Shown in pieces: positions 32,501-41,969 of a stretch of 56,686 nt of DNA (position 1 is its first letter; each line of letters begins with the position of its first letter). A model generated the notes under the pieces. It worked only from the letters and a program-made list of their open reading frames with translations, was not told the origin of the DNA and searched no databases. The position numbers and the translations under genes are program-made. This stretch comes from JACQGD01 sp045628725 (lineage in GTDB: Bacteria > Patescibacteriota > Saccharimonadia > Saccharimonadales > Saccharimonadaceae), in assembly GCA_045628725.1 (NCBI GenBank), contig JAZQPT010000057.1, positions 1-56,686 on the forward strand, read 5' to 3'.

Positions 32501-33694
32501 CTAATCCTTTGAGATAGGAGGTGTCGGAGTAAAGTAATCGTTTTGGACGACTTCCTGCGACTGCCATATATTCAGGGCGTGACCAAGTGGAAGAATGTCA
32601 TGATACCCAACAACGTCAGCTGCACGGCGCAACAACGAAGCAGACCATCCGCTCAAGCGTATACCTCGCCATTCAAACACCGCCCAGTTCTCACCTACTG
32701 GTACAACAACTGGAGGCATGACTGCTTTGTATTTTTTCATCGGCTGACGCTTGCTACGTTTTACGAGGTTCCGTGAAATATAATGTGCATCATGTAGTGC
32801 TACTTGCGCCAGGCCACTAAACTGCGTAAAGGCATTGTCGCCGATGATATACAAATCCTTGCCTGCACGCATATAATCGTCTACGACAACTTTACCGTTT
32901 TTAGATAATTCAAAGTGCTGAGCATTGTTTTTAAAGAATGGATTATTCGCAACCCCTGACGTCCATATAACCGTCTGACTTTTTATTGGACGGCCACTTA
33001 CAACCAATTCGTCGATACCAGCTGACTGAACAACTTTACCTGCTTCGACTTTAACGCCAATCTTCTTTAGCTGCTTGGCAACCTTAGCACTTGTCTTTTC
33101 GTGCATACGTGACAGTACGCGCGGAGAGGCTTCAACAAGGGTGATATGTATTTTACGCTGAGGTAATTTGTAATAAACGCGCAGTCGCTCTAGATACGTC
33201 CCCAATGTTGCGGCAAGCTCTACGCCAGTCGGCCCGCCGCCAACAATCACGTAGTTCTTATCAATCATTCGCTGTTCGCCCATTTGTTCGTATAGGTGCT
33301 GTTTTAGCCGTGTGATTTCTTCAGCGGATTTAATGCCGTGCGCATATACGTCCAATCCCTCGATACCGAAATATGTCGTTACCGCGCCTAAAGCCATGAC
33401 ACAGTGATCATAGTCATATACATTACCCGACGAAGCGGTGAGTTTTTTTGCAGCAGGATCAATGGCTGTAATTGTGTCAATATGAACGGTCACGTTATTT
33501 TTCGTACCGAATATTTCACCTAACGGCACCCAAGCCTGTCGCTTGCTATGGCCCGTCGCAGTACCATATAGTGCAGGATAATATTGAAAATCCGTCTTGT
33601 CACTGATTAACGTTATGTCCATATTTTCATGCTTCGATAATTCAAGCGCAGTCTTTACTCCACCAAAGCCACCGCCAACAATAGTAATCTTCAT
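32501..33694 (-). CDS. ndh: Type II NADH:quinone oxidoreductase (NDH-2)
   Basis: A 397-residue FAD oxidoreductase with two Rossmann motifs: GGGFGGVKTALEL at the N-terminus for FAD and VGGGPTGVELAATLG (about residues 150-164) for NADH. The late FAD segment reads DLYIIGDNAF, and the AQVALHDAHYISRNL region fits the quinone-side helix of NDH-2. It oxidises NADH and reduces membrane quinone without pumping protons. It lies just downstream of the cyo gene cluster on the same strand but has its own promoter. Close relatives include sulfide:quinone reductases, but the SQR catalytic Cys pattern is not seen. Confidence 0.85.
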   Translation of the reverse strand: MKITIVGGGFGGVKTALELSKHENMDITLISDKTDFQYYPALYGTATGHSKRQAWVPLGEIFGTKNNVTVHIDTITAIDPAAKKLTASSGNVYDYDHCVMALGAVTTYFGIEGLDVYAHGIKSAEEITRLKQHLYEQMGEQRMIDKNYVIVGGGPTGVELAATLGTYLERLRVYYKLPQRKIHITLVEASPRVLSRMHEKTSAKVAKQLKKIGVKVEAGKVVQSAGIDELVVSGRPIKSQTVIWTSGVANNPFFKNNAQHFELSKNGKVVVDDYMRAGKDLYIIGDNAFTQFSGLAQVALHDAHYISRNLVKRSKRQPMKKYKAVMPPVVVPVGENWAVFEWRGIRLSGWSASLLRRAADVVGYHDILPLGHALNIWQSQEVVQNDYFTPTPPISKD

Positions 33695-33732
33695 TTTTTC
33701 CCTTTTCTGTTTATGCTAACTCGTTTGGTTAT

Positions 33733-33761
33733 ATAGTACCTGCTTATAATTATTTTGACAA
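33733..33761 (-). promoter_or_regulatory. Promoter of ndh
   Basis: On the minus strand -35 TTGTCA (33756-33761), 17-base spacer, -10 TACTAT (33733-33738), with an AAAAGGG ribosome binding site before the ATG at 33694. Confidence 0.55.
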
Positions 33762-33765
33762 GAAG

Positions 33766-34203
33766 TTACTGTATTGTATATGTCGATAAAAATATCACAA
33801 GCACGCTAAAGTATAATGCCTCTACTAGCCAGCCCCTATACGATTCGGACCATTGAATCGACTTGTGAAATTTATAAAAATCTTTAAAGAATGGCTTCGT
33901 GCGTAGTTTGTCATTATAAAAGAACGGCCATAGAAAGTCCGGCGAAAACGCAAGCACCGCGCATAACCCCACCAAGAGCCAATATTCCGAAAACAGCATC
34001 ATACAAATAATCGTCAGAACCGTACAAAATAGTGCTTCGGCGATCAGGTAGGGTGTCATGATTGAGCGTCGCAGTGGAACTTTTGAATGCGGGAGCGCGT
34101 CTAATACAAAATGAGATAATAGCGCAAGCGGCAATGCGATTTCGGGTCGTCTGATAGTAATTGCGATAGTAATGCCTGTCGCTACATGATTAAGTCCAGT
34201 CAT
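33766..34203 (-). CDS. YdjM-like inner-membrane protein
   Basis: A 145-residue polytopic membrane protein. NHVATG at the start and SHFVLDALPHS (about residues 31-41) give the His/Asp pattern of the YdjM/DUF457 membrane metal-dependent hydrolase family. Hydrophobic segments at about 55-75, 76-95 and 123-142. Function in this cluster is unknown. It follows cyoE by 4 bases, so it is cotranscribed with the oxidase genes. Confidence 0.65.
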   Translation of the reverse strand: MTGLNHVATGITIAITIRRPEIALPLALLSHFVLDALPHSKVPLRRSIMTPYLIAEALFCTVLTIICMMLFSEYWLLVGLCAVLAFSPDFLWPFFYNDKLRTKPFFKDFYKFHKSIQWSESYRGWLVEALYFSVLVIFLSTYTIQ

Positions 34204-34207
34204 TTAG

Positions 34208-35062
34208 TTATGGTAACACTGGGCCGACAGCAATTGCAAAACAAATTATCAAAAGTGTACTTAGCGAGTAGAAAAACATCTTGCGCGCCCACGCAACATC
34301 GTCAAGTAGTCTATATCTATAGGCGTGCACAATCCAGCCAATCGTAACAGCAACGACGATCACCGCATATGTAATTCCAGTATAGCCAAATACCGTCAGC
34401 AGCGGTGCAACCATTGCCAGTAATATGACGTACATTATAATTTGGACTTTCGCCGCTTTCATGCCTTTAACTACAGGTAGGACGGGTATGCCCGCTGCCT
34501 TGTAATCTTTTAAGCGAAACATCGCGATCGCATAGAAATGCGGCATCTGCCAGGCCGTTAATATCAGAAAGAGGATAACCGCCGCCGCGTCAATTTGCCC
34601 CGTCACCGCTGTATATCCTGCCACAGGCGGAAGCGCACCCGAAACACTCCCGACGAGCGTACCGTGAACACTTGTACGCTTAAAGTAGCCGTACACAACG
34701 ACGTACATTATATACGCTATAATTCCCAGCACGAACGTCAGCATATTCGTTAAATAAATAAGTCCAAAACCAATCAGACCCAACACGACGGCAAATACAA
34801 TGACACGATTACCTGGTATTTTGCCCGATACGGTCGCCCGCTTTTTCGTTCGCTGCATATGTACGTCTATGCCTCGATCTATATAATTATTGCTCACACA
34901 TGCTGATGCAATAATAAAAGCTACGCCTCCGAGTGTCGCAAATAACAAATCGAGTTCGATGTTGAAACGCGAGGCAAGTAAAAACCCTGCAAATGCAGCA
35001 ATGACGTTACTGTATATGATTCCAGGTTTTGTTAAATAGTAATAGGCCCGAACAGTTTCCAC
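34208..35062 (-). CDS. cyoE: Protoheme IX farnesyltransferase (heme O synthase)
   Basis: A 284-residue UbiA-family membrane prenyltransferase that makes heme O for the oxidase. It carries NNYIDRGIDVHMQRTKKR (about residues 58-75), the Asp-x3-Asp pattern binding farnesyl diphosphate through magnesium, and the second motif YKAAGIPVLPVVKG. Six or more membrane segments. It starts with GTG behind GGAGG from the end of cyoD. Heme itself must come from elsewhere; no heme genes are in the window. Confidence 0.93.
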   Translation of the reverse strand: METVRAYYYLTKPGIIYSNVIAAFAGFLLASRFNIELDLLFATLGGVAFIIASACVSNNYIDRGIDVHMQRTKKRATVSGKIPGNRVIVFAVVLGLIGFGLIYLTNMLTFVLGIIAYIMYVVVYGYFKRTSVHGTLVGSVSGALPPVAGYTAVTGQIDAAAVILFLILTAWQMPHFYAIAMFRLKDYKAAGIPVLPVVKGMKAAKVQIIMYVILLAMVAPLLTVFGYTGITYAVIVVAVTIGWIVHAYRYRLLDDVAWARKMFFYSLSTLLIICFAIAVGPVLP

Positions 35063-35065
35063 TCG

Positions 35066-35452
35066 CTAGAATCCTCCGCGCTGTGTCTTTACGTCCATAT
35101 AGTCCGCCGGAGGCATCATATTGTAGTTTAGATTATTCATAATCCATATAGAACCGACAACGATAATCAATACAATAATAATCATAAACCAGAATACAAG
35201 CTGCTTCCAGCGTGGCTTCGATTCAACACCAAGATGAAGGAAATAGACAAGCTGAACGACGAACTGGCTGACCGCCAATATTGCAAGCATCGGTATTATC
35301 ACATGATAAGCAAAAGCCCCCTGTGCACCCGTAACATACTGCTGGACAATCCAATAAGCAATAAATGTACAGAGCAGTGAAATCGCAAAACCAATACAAT
35401 ATCCAGTTATCTTTTTTCTTACATCTATGTGTACGTGTACGTTCTCGCTCAT
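35066..35452 (-). CDS. cyoD: Cytochrome bo3 quinol oxidase subunit IV
   Basis: A 128-residue protein with three membrane segments (about residues 13-35, 45-68 and 80-103). ITGYCIGFAISLLCTFIAYW and YFLHLGVE are typical of CyoD, which helps assemble the copper B site of subunit I. Overlaps the cyoC stop by one base. Confidence 0.9.
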   Translation of the reverse strand: MSENVHVHIDVRKKITGYCIGFAISLLCTFIAYWIVQQYVTGAQGAFAYHVIIPMLAILAVSQFVVQLVYFLHLGVESKPRWKQLVFWFMIIIVLIIVVGSIWIMNNLNYNMMPPADYMDVKTQRGGF

Positions 35453-36042
35453 TATAAGACTCCTATTAGATATACAATAGTAAATATAAATATCCAGATA
35501 ACATCAAGGAAATGCCAGAACAGACTAAACAGTGTTAACTTTCGACTTGTTGCCGGAGTAATTCCTACTTTTATAACACGGAATATCATGACGATTAGCC
35601 ATAGCATTCCGACCATAATGTGCAGCCCGTGTGTTGCGACAAGTGCAAAGAATGCCGTCAAGAATCCGCTCCGCTGCCAGCTATTGCCCTCGTTAATCAA
35701 GTGATAGAATTCAGTAAATTCCATCGCTAGGAATGCAGCGCCAAGAATACCCGTTACGACAAGCCCTGCAATAACCAGTCGACGGTTCTTCACCTGAGCC
35801 GCGATGAGCATTAGTCCACATATGAAGCTACTCGTGAGTAGCAACAGTGTTTCAGCGAGTACAAACGGAAGGTCAAACAACTCGTTACTTGTCGGCCCCC
35901 CGGCTGTTGCCGAACGCTGCACAACATACACTGCGAACAGTGATGCAAAGATCAGACAATCTGTCATAAGGTATAGCCAGAATCCGAACGTTACTTTATC
36001 GTCTGATTGCAGGCGATGGTTAGTGGTAGATACGTGTGTCAT
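35452..36042 (-). CDS. cyoC: Cytochrome bo3 quinol oxidase subunit III
   Basis: A 196-residue, five-segment membrane subunit of heme-copper oxidases. FGFWLYLMTDCLIFASLFAVY at the N-terminus, the conserved Glu in AMEFTEFYHL and THGLHIMVGMLWL are all typical of CyoC. Starts 4 bases before the cyoB stop (ATGA overlap). Confidence 0.93.
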   Translation of the reverse strand: MTHVSTTNHRLQSDDKVTFGFWLYLMTDCLIFASLFAVYVVQRSATAGGPTSNELFDLPFVLAETLLLLTSSFICGLMLIAAQVKNRRLVIAGLVVTGILGAAFLAMEFTEFYHLINEGNSWQRSGFLTAFFALVATHGLHIMVGMLWLIVMIFRVIKVGITPATSRKLTLFSLFWHFLDVIWIFIFTIVYLIGVL

Positions 36043-38030
36043 ACTGTTACCTTTTTCTTTCCGTTTGTACCGCGGCGAGCTGCTGCGTCAATTCGCTCAA
36101 CTTCTACTGCGCTGATGGTGTATTCACTGTCTTCTTCGCCTGTTGTTCGCACGATAACAATAACGATAATTGCGATTAATGCGACGGCCGCCAGCCAGAA
36201 TATATGCCAGATAAGAGCAAACCCTATTAGTCCACTGAGTCCACCTATCGCTATACCCACTGAACTATTCTTTGGCAGTTCTATCGCCTCGAATGGTCGA
36301 CGTACCTTCGCTACTCCGCTCTGTTTATCTTCCCAGAACTGATCGCGACTCGTAACCGTAGGTATATGAGTAAAATTATATACAGGTGCAGGCGACGGAA
36401 CAGACCATTCAAGCGTTCTACCTGTTCCCCACGCATCACCAGTCGTGTCTCGGTTTTCGTTACGCTTCCAGACGCTTACCGCCAGCTGCAATAGTTGCAT
36501 ACAGACGGCCATTCCCAGTATAAGAACGCCGACGCCAGCAACGATGAACAGCCCCTGCCACCCCATCGACGGATCATAATGATCCAGTCGACGAGTTGCA
36601 CCCATTAGACCTAGTGCGTAGAGCGGCAAGAATGCAGTCAAAAATCCAGTCAACCAGAGCCAGAATGCATATTTACCTAATCGCTCATTTAACCTAAATC
36701 CAAAGATCTTTGGGAACCAATAAGTTACACCTGCAAATATACCGAATACAACACCGCCGATAATCATATTGTGGAAGTGCGCAACAAGGAACAGGCTGTT
36801 ATGCACCTGGAAATCGATTGCAGGAACGGACATCAATACGCCAGTTACACCGCCAATCGTAAATGTTGTGACAAAGCCCATAAACCATAGCATTGGTGAT
36901 GTGAAACGGATCCGTCCACGGTACATCGTAAACAGCCAGTTGAATACTTTTACACCTGTCGGTATGGCAATGATCGCCGTCATGATACCAAAGAATGCGT
37001 TTACGTTTGCACCCGCGCCCATCGTAAAGAAGTGATGCAGCCAAACAGTAAATGACAGAATCGTAATCCCTGCAATTGCCCATACCATCGATGTATATCC
37101 GAACAATCTTTTCTGAGAAAACGTTGCGACGATCTCTGAAAACAGACCAAATGCAGGCAAGATAAGAATATACACTTCAGGATGTCCCCATGCCCAGATA
37201 AGATTAATGTACATCATCGGATTACCACCCATATCAGATGTAAAGAAGTGTGATCCAACAAGTCGATCAAGTGACAGCATAGTAAGTGTCGCCGTTAATA
37301 TTGGGAACGCAAATGCAACAAGCGCCATACTCCCTATGACCGACCATACAAAAATCGGCATTTTCATTAATGTCATACCAGGTGCGCGCATTTTAAATAT
37401 CGTCACAAGGAAGTTAACCGCAGAAAGTAAGCTACCTATTCCTGAAACCTGCAATGCCCATATCCAGTAATCTACTCCAACGCCAGGACTATATTCCAAC
37501 CCCGATAGTGGCGGATAAGCAAGCCATCCGGCGGCAGAAAACTCACCGATAATTAGTGATACATTTATTAATGCAACGCCGGCGATATACAGCCAAAAAC
37601 TAATCGAGTTTAATAACGGAAAGGCGACGTCTCTTGCTCCAATCATCAGAGGAACTAACAAGTTGATAAGACCAAATATCAGTCCCATTGCCACAAATAT
37701 AATCATAATTGTGCCGTGTGCCGAGAATACTTGCTGGAAATGGTCTGCGGACAGGATTCCGTTTGCATCGCCAGTCGACAATACTTGCTGTGCTCGAATC
37801 ATTAATGTATCTGCAAATCCACGAAGCAGCATTAACAGTGCGACAACAAAATACATTATCCCGATCTTCTTTGGATCAAGTGAAGTGAGCCATTCTTTCC
37901 ATAGCCATGTCCAGCGCTTGAATACTGTAATCGCAATGGCAGCCATTACAAGTACTCCAACAACAGACGCAGCGCCACCGATCATAATCGGATCATGCGG
38001 CAGCGCGTCTAGTGATAATTTTCCAAGCAT
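36039..38030 (-). CDS. cyoB: Cytochrome bo3 quinol oxidase subunit I
   Basis: The 663-residue catalytic subunit that reduces oxygen to water and pumps protons. All ligands and channels are present: low-spin heme His in SAHGTIMIIFVAM, copper B ligands in WAWGHPEVYILILPAFG (with the cross-linked Tyr and the Glu) and HHFFTMG, and heme His pair in VAHFHNMIIGGVVFG. The D-channel Asp in IGARDVAFP and the K-channel Lys in PTGVKVFNWLF are kept, so an A-type proton pump is expected. The length matches the E. coli protein (663 residues). Confidence 0.96.
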   Translation of the reverse strand: MLGKLSLDALPHDPIMIGGAASVVGVLVMAAIAITVFKRWTWLWKEWLTSLDPKKIGIMYFVVALLMLLRGFADTLMIRAQQVLSTGDANGILSADHFQQVFSAHGTIMIIFVAMGLIFGLINLLVPLMIGARDVAFPLLNSISFWLYIAGVALINVSLIIGEFSAAGWLAYPPLSGLEYSPGVGVDYWIWALQVSGIGSLLSAVNFLVTIFKMRAPGMTLMKMPIFVWSVIGSMALVAFAFPILTATLTMLSLDRLVGSHFFTSDMGGNPMMYINLIWAWGHPEVYILILPAFGLFSEIVATFSQKRLFGYTSMVWAIAGITILSFTVWLHHFFTMGAGANVNAFFGIMTAIIAIPTGVKVFNWLFTMYRGRIRFTSPMLWFMGFVTTFTIGGVTGVLMSVPAIDFQVHNSLFLVAHFHNMIIGGVVFGIFAGVTYWFPKIFGFRLNERLGKYAFWLWLTGFLTAFLPLYALGLMGATRRLDHYDPSMGWQGLFIVAGVGVLILGMAVCMQLLQLAVSVWKRNENRDTTGDAWGTGRTLEWSVPSPAPVYNFTHIPTVTSRDQFWEDKQSGVAKVRRPFEAIELPKNSSVGIAIGGLSGLIGFALIWHIFWLAAVALIAIIVIVIVRTTGEEDSEYTISAVEVERIDAAARRGTNGKKKVTV

Positions 38031-38035
38031 ATTCT

Positions 38036-38932
38036 CTATTCCCCGTGTCCTTTATTATGGCTGTTGTCATGTCCGTGTTCAGGCATGTATTTATTTACAA
38101 TTTTATCATATAGACCTGTATCCGTTAGTTGATACATAGCCGTTTTCATGTCTTCGGTTGGCTGCGAAACCTTTTCATACGATGTCCAGTCGAGGGGCGG
38201 CTCTGAACGTACTGACTGCACCCAGTTTTCATAATCTGCACCTTTCAATGCTGTAGCGGTAAATTTCATTTTCGAAAAGCCTTTGCCACTAAGGTTTGCC
38301 GAAGAGCCGTTAAACTCACCGACATTGTTTGCTTCGAGGTGAAGTTTTGTCGACATTCCACTCATGGCGTACACTTGGCCGCCTAGGTTAGGGATCCAGA
38401 ACGAATTCATAGGAGCGTCAGCAGTAATGGTAAAATTCACTGGTGTTTTTTCTGGGAACTTTAGATGATTAATCGTTGCAATTCCTTCGTCAGGATAGAT
38501 AAATAACCACCTCCACTGCAGTGCAACAACCTGGACGTTCACCGGCTGCTTATCACTCTCTAGCGGACGATAGGGGTCTAGTTCGTGACTACTCGTCCAG
38601 ATGACAACCGACAAGATGCCGATCAGTATACAGGGAATTCCCCACCATAAAGCCTCGGCGGCATTATTATTATCCCAGTCAGGACTATACGTTCGTTTCT
38701 TGCTTCCACCCTCGCGGTAGCGTAACGCGATAAATGTTAACAACCCGAATACCGGGATGACAACAAGCAAACTAAGCGACGTTGCAAAAATAAGTAGTTG
38801 CAGCTGCTTATCTGCGACAACTCCCTGTGCATTTAACACCTGAAAATCAGCTGTACGCATCCACATTCCTATGCCGATACCTGCTAGCAGTCCAGCAAAA
38901 ACCCCAGCTACTACTTTATATTTTCGCTTCAT
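38036..38932 (-). CDS. cyoA: Cytochrome bo3 quinol oxidase subunit II
   Basis: A 298-residue subunit with two membrane segments (about residues 10-27 and 45-70, plus a possible third near 95-115) and an outside cupredoxin domain (NSFWIPNLGGQVYAMSGM). The copper A ligands are absent, as expected for a quinol, not cytochrome c, oxidase. Unlike E. coli CyoA, there is no lipobox Cys at the N-terminus. The C-terminal tail is His-rich (HGHDNSHNKGHGE). It is the first gene of cyoABCDE-ydjM, with a ribosome binding site AGGGGA and a TACTAT -10 upstream. Confidence 0.92.
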   Translation of the reverse strand: MKRKYKVVAGVFAGLLAGIGIGMWMRTADFQVLNAQGVVADKQLQLLIFATSLSLLVVIPVFGLLTFIALRYREGGSKKRTYSPDWDNNNAAEALWWGIPCILIGILSVVIWTSSHELDPYRPLESDKQPVNVQVVALQWRWLFIYPDEGIATINHLKFPEKTPVNFTITADAPMNSFWIPNLGGQVYAMSGMSTKLHLEANNVGEFNGSSANLSGKGFSKMKFTATALKGADYENWVQSVRSEPPLDWTSYEKVSQPTEDMKTAMYQLTDTGLYDKIVNKYMPEHGHDNSHNKGHGE

Positions 38933-39003
38933 GCAAGTATCCCCTAAAAATAGTAGTAGTCATAAGCATAATCATACACCACCGGCGCGAAGTCCGCAAA
39001 GGT

Positions 39004-41493
39004 TTAAATAATAGTTGCGTTCGTTGCTGCAACAACCAGCTGACTTATTGAACTGATGGCCGAATTGACCTCTTCAGCCGTTAATGTCTTGTCAAACGAA
39101 GTAAGAGTAAATCGAAGCGTGACGTTTTTTGATTCTGGCGTGTCAGCACCGCGGTAAATATCAACAGGCGCAACGTCGATCAGAATATCACTCTGGTATG
39201 CCGTAGCGGCGTCATAGATGCCTTTATATGGCACGTTTGCATCAACGCTAAAGCAGATATCTCGTTCCGCTGATGGATAACGGCTTGTCGGTTTGTAATG
39301 TGACCCGCCCCTTGACGAAGCAGCATGTAGCGCACGTGGATCTATTTCGAACCCAGCAGTATATTCACCCAGCTTGAATGATTTTTGTACGGAAGACGTA
39401 TATTCGCCCACGATACCAATGTAGTCGTTCGTTGCCGCGTCAGTGACGATTGCACTGCGTCGATATTCAAACGGTGCACGTACGTCATCGTTATCATCTT
39501 TATCCATAGGAGTATACGCCAACGTAACGTTTAGTGACTGCGCCAAATAATCGAGTGTCTTTTTTGCTTCGTAGTATGCAGCTCCAGGAAGCAATTTCTT
39601 ACTCGATACAGTGAGCGCTAGCGCATCAATTTCTTTCGGTACATCCCCGTCCATTCCTGCAACTTTTGTATGCGTCTTGTTCATTTCAAACAATGAAAAG
39701 TGTCCAAAGCCGGATTTTATATTTGTATGAACTACGTTCAAAAGACTTGGCGTTAATGTCAGTCGATAATACTGCAAATCCGGACTGATGCTATTGGTAA
39801 TACGGTATGAATGTTGCTTTTTTTGTCCAGACTTTTCAATCAAATCACCATGAACAAAGCTGTATGACAGCACTTCGTTTGCCCCCGCACGAACGAGCGT
39901 GCTGCGAACGTGCGTACGAAATTGATCAAAACTATCAGGCGAAACAGCGGTAAAATCACGGAGCGGCAGACGTGGCTCAATCGTATCAAAGCCGTTTAAC
40001 CGACCTACTTCTTCGATAATGTCTTCGGCGATATGAATGTCCGATCGCCAATATGGCGCTATGACCGCAATTGTCGTGTTATCGTCAGTGACCGCTACGG
40101 TAAACTCTACATTCTGCAGTGTATCAACAACATCAGCAGTACTAAATTTACTACCAAGAACTTCGTTTATAGTACTGACTGGAATCTCAATCACGGCAGG
40201 TTCTTCTACTTCCGTGAGACTATCGGCAACATCGCTTATTCGGTTTGCGCCCGTTGATTCGCTCAGTAAACGCAGAGCAGCAGATAACACTGGAGCGGTC
40301 AGTTCGGACGGCTGGCCTTTCGTGAACCGCGTAATCGCTTCACTAAAGATGCCGTGGCGCATCTGTGTATTGCGCAGGTTATATAGATTAAATGTCGCAC
40401 TTTCAATAATGATACGTGTCGTATTCTCGTCAATCTCTGTCGCGAGTCCACCCATTGCTCCACCAAGAGCGACAGGCGTTTGGCCGTTAGCGATGACGAT
40501 GTCATTTTCGCTAAGATTGATTGTCCGTCCGTCGAGTAGCTCGAGCGTTTCGCCGTCTTGGCCTGCGCGTACATGTATATCAGCAACGCCATCATTAAGC
40601 GCGATTAATTTATCATAGTCAAACGCATGAAGTGGCTGACCTGTTAGCATCATTAAATAGTTAGTGACATCCACGACAGCACTCACCGGACGTACACCAA
40701 TACGTGAAAGGTACGTCTGTATTTCAAGCGGCGACTGAATACTGCCATCTGCGCCGTTTAGTACTACCGCTTGGTAGCGAGCAGATAACCCGCTATCGTC
40801 AATCGTAACTGTAGGAGTCGCTACATCACCATCCTTTTCAGTGAATACCGGATTAATATCCTGTAGCCAAGCGGGCGTCTCGAATGCTTTTCCTTGAATC
40901 GCAGCGACTTCGCGGGCGAATCCAATAATTCCAAACGTATCAGGGCGATGCGTGAGAGATTTGTTTTCAATATCAAGCAGATAATCATTTAGTTCATACA
41001 CTTCAGCAAACGAACTGCCGGGCGCGACGTCTTTGTCGATCGCCAGAATACCTTCGTGGCTATCAAATAAATCTAGCTCTTTTGCACTCGCTAACATGCC
41101 ACTACTCATTGCGCCGCGCAGTTTGCGAGCGCCGAGTACAAATGGTTCGGCATCATTAAACGTTTCAGGCACAGTACTGTTCGGCGGCAACCATGCAACA
41201 AGCATTCCCTCATGGACATTTGGCGCACCGCAAACAACTTGTACGAAACCATTTTCGTCTCGGTCAACATCCGTAGCGACACCACCATCGTCGATTTTCG
41301 TAACGTTAAGATGGTCCGAACTTTCAAGTCGTTTGCACTCTACAACTTTTGCAATGATAACGCCTGAATATTTTTCACCAAGACTAATGACACTCTCAAT
41401 CTCTACAAGTCGCGCGCCAATAAGCACAGCTAAATCATCGATAGGCATATCGATGTCAGTAAATTTCTTTAACCAATTAACTGATACAATCAC
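39004..41493 (-). CDS. pheT: Phenylalanyl-tRNA synthetase beta subunit
   Basis: An 829-residue subunit. The N-terminal EMAP-like tRNA-binding domain (VIIAKVVECKRLESSDHLNV), the B3/B4 editing domain (RPDTFGIIGFAREVAAIQG), the B5 domain, the core and the C-terminal FDX-ACB anticodon-binding domain (YPSAERDICFSVDANVPY) are all in order. Full length for bacterial PheT. Overlaps the split-barrel gene stop by one base. Confidence 0.95.
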   Translation of the reverse strand: MIVSVNWLKKFTDIDMPIDDLAVLIGARLVEIESVISLGEKYSGVIIAKVVECKRLESSDHLNVTKIDDGGVATDVDRDENGFVQVVCGAPNVHEGMLVAWLPPNSTVPETFNDAEPFVLGARKLRGAMSSGMLASAKELDLFDSHEGILAIDKDVAPGSSFAEVYELNDYLLDIENKSLTHRPDTFGIIGFAREVAAIQGKAFETPAWLQDINPVFTEKDGDVATPTVTIDDSGLSARYQAVVLNGADGSIQSPLEIQTYLSRIGVRPVSAVVDVTNYLMMLTGQPLHAFDYDKLIALNDGVADIHVRAGQDGETLELLDGRTINLSENDIVIANGQTPVALGGAMGGLATEIDENTTRIIIESATFNLYNLRNTQMRHGIFSEAITRFTKGQPSELTAPVLSAALRLLSESTGANRISDVADSLTEVEEPAVIEIPVSTINEVLGSKFSTADVVDTLQNVEFTVAVTDDNTTIAVIAPYWRSDIHIAEDIIEEVGRLNGFDTIEPRLPLRDFTAVSPDSFDQFRTHVRSTLVRAGANEVLSYSFVHGDLIEKSGQKKQHSYRITNSISPDLQYYRLTLTPSLLNVVHTNIKSGFGHFSLFEMNKTHTKVAGMDGDVPKEIDALALTVSSKKLLPGAAYYEAKKTLDYLAQSLNVTLAYTPMDKDDNDDVRAPFEYRRSAIVTDAATNDYIGIVGEYTSSVQKSFKLGEYTAGFEIDPRALHAASSRGGSHYKPTSRYPSAERDICFSVDANVPYKGIYDAATAYQSDILIDVAPVDIYRGADTPESKNVTLRFTLTSFDKTLTAEEVNSAISSISQLVVAATNATII

Positions 41494-41933
41494 TAAACAG
41501 ATTCTCCGTTCTCGTGACGATAGTACATCAACTGCTCATCGGATTTAATGTCATCGAGCGTTCCAATAGGAGCACAGTAAACGCTCCACTCAGACAGCCT
41601 GCGGTTGTTGTCGTCGGGGTAGCGATCAGAGTAAACTTCTCTGGCGGCAAGGGCTGCGTCACCAATAAGTTTTGTCGCGTGCGTAGAGACATACATGGCA
41701 CCTCTGTCTGCCAATGTTTCTGCAGTTTGCCGCGAATCGAATACAGTAATAAACACTCGAGAATCCTGAGCGATATTTAATGAGTGGATCGTATCATCAT
41801 GCGATAGCCAGTAGATGTTTTGCAGATCATACGCAAAGTGCACAGGCGTTGCCCACGGAGCGCCGTCGGATGTGACTGTCGACACCGTACAATAGGAATT
41901 ATTCGCTAAGATATTTTTTGTTAAATCGTTCAT
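41493..41933 (-). CDS. Pyridoxamine 5'-phosphate oxidase-like FMN split-barrel protein
   Basis: A 146-residue protein of the PNPOx-like/FMN-binding split-barrel group. CTVSTVTSDGAPWATPVHFAY and the RVFITVFDSRQ strand match the usual N-terminal barrel; the C-terminal pattern of a true PNPOx is missing. It likely binds FMN, F420 or heme; substrate unknown. It sits between pheS and pheT, with a GGGAGA ribosome binding site, and is coupled to pheT by a one-base overlap. Confidence 0.75.
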   Translation of the reverse strand: MNDLTKNILANNSYCTVSTVTSDGAPWATPVHFAYDLQNIYWLSHDDTIHSLNIAQDSRVFITVFDSRQTAETLADRGAMYVSTHATKLIGDAALAAREVYSDRYPDDNNRRLSEWSVYCAPIGTLDDIKSDEQLMYYRHENGESV

Positions 41934-41969
41934 ATTATCTCCCGCACATTATTAATGATGTTTCTTGGC

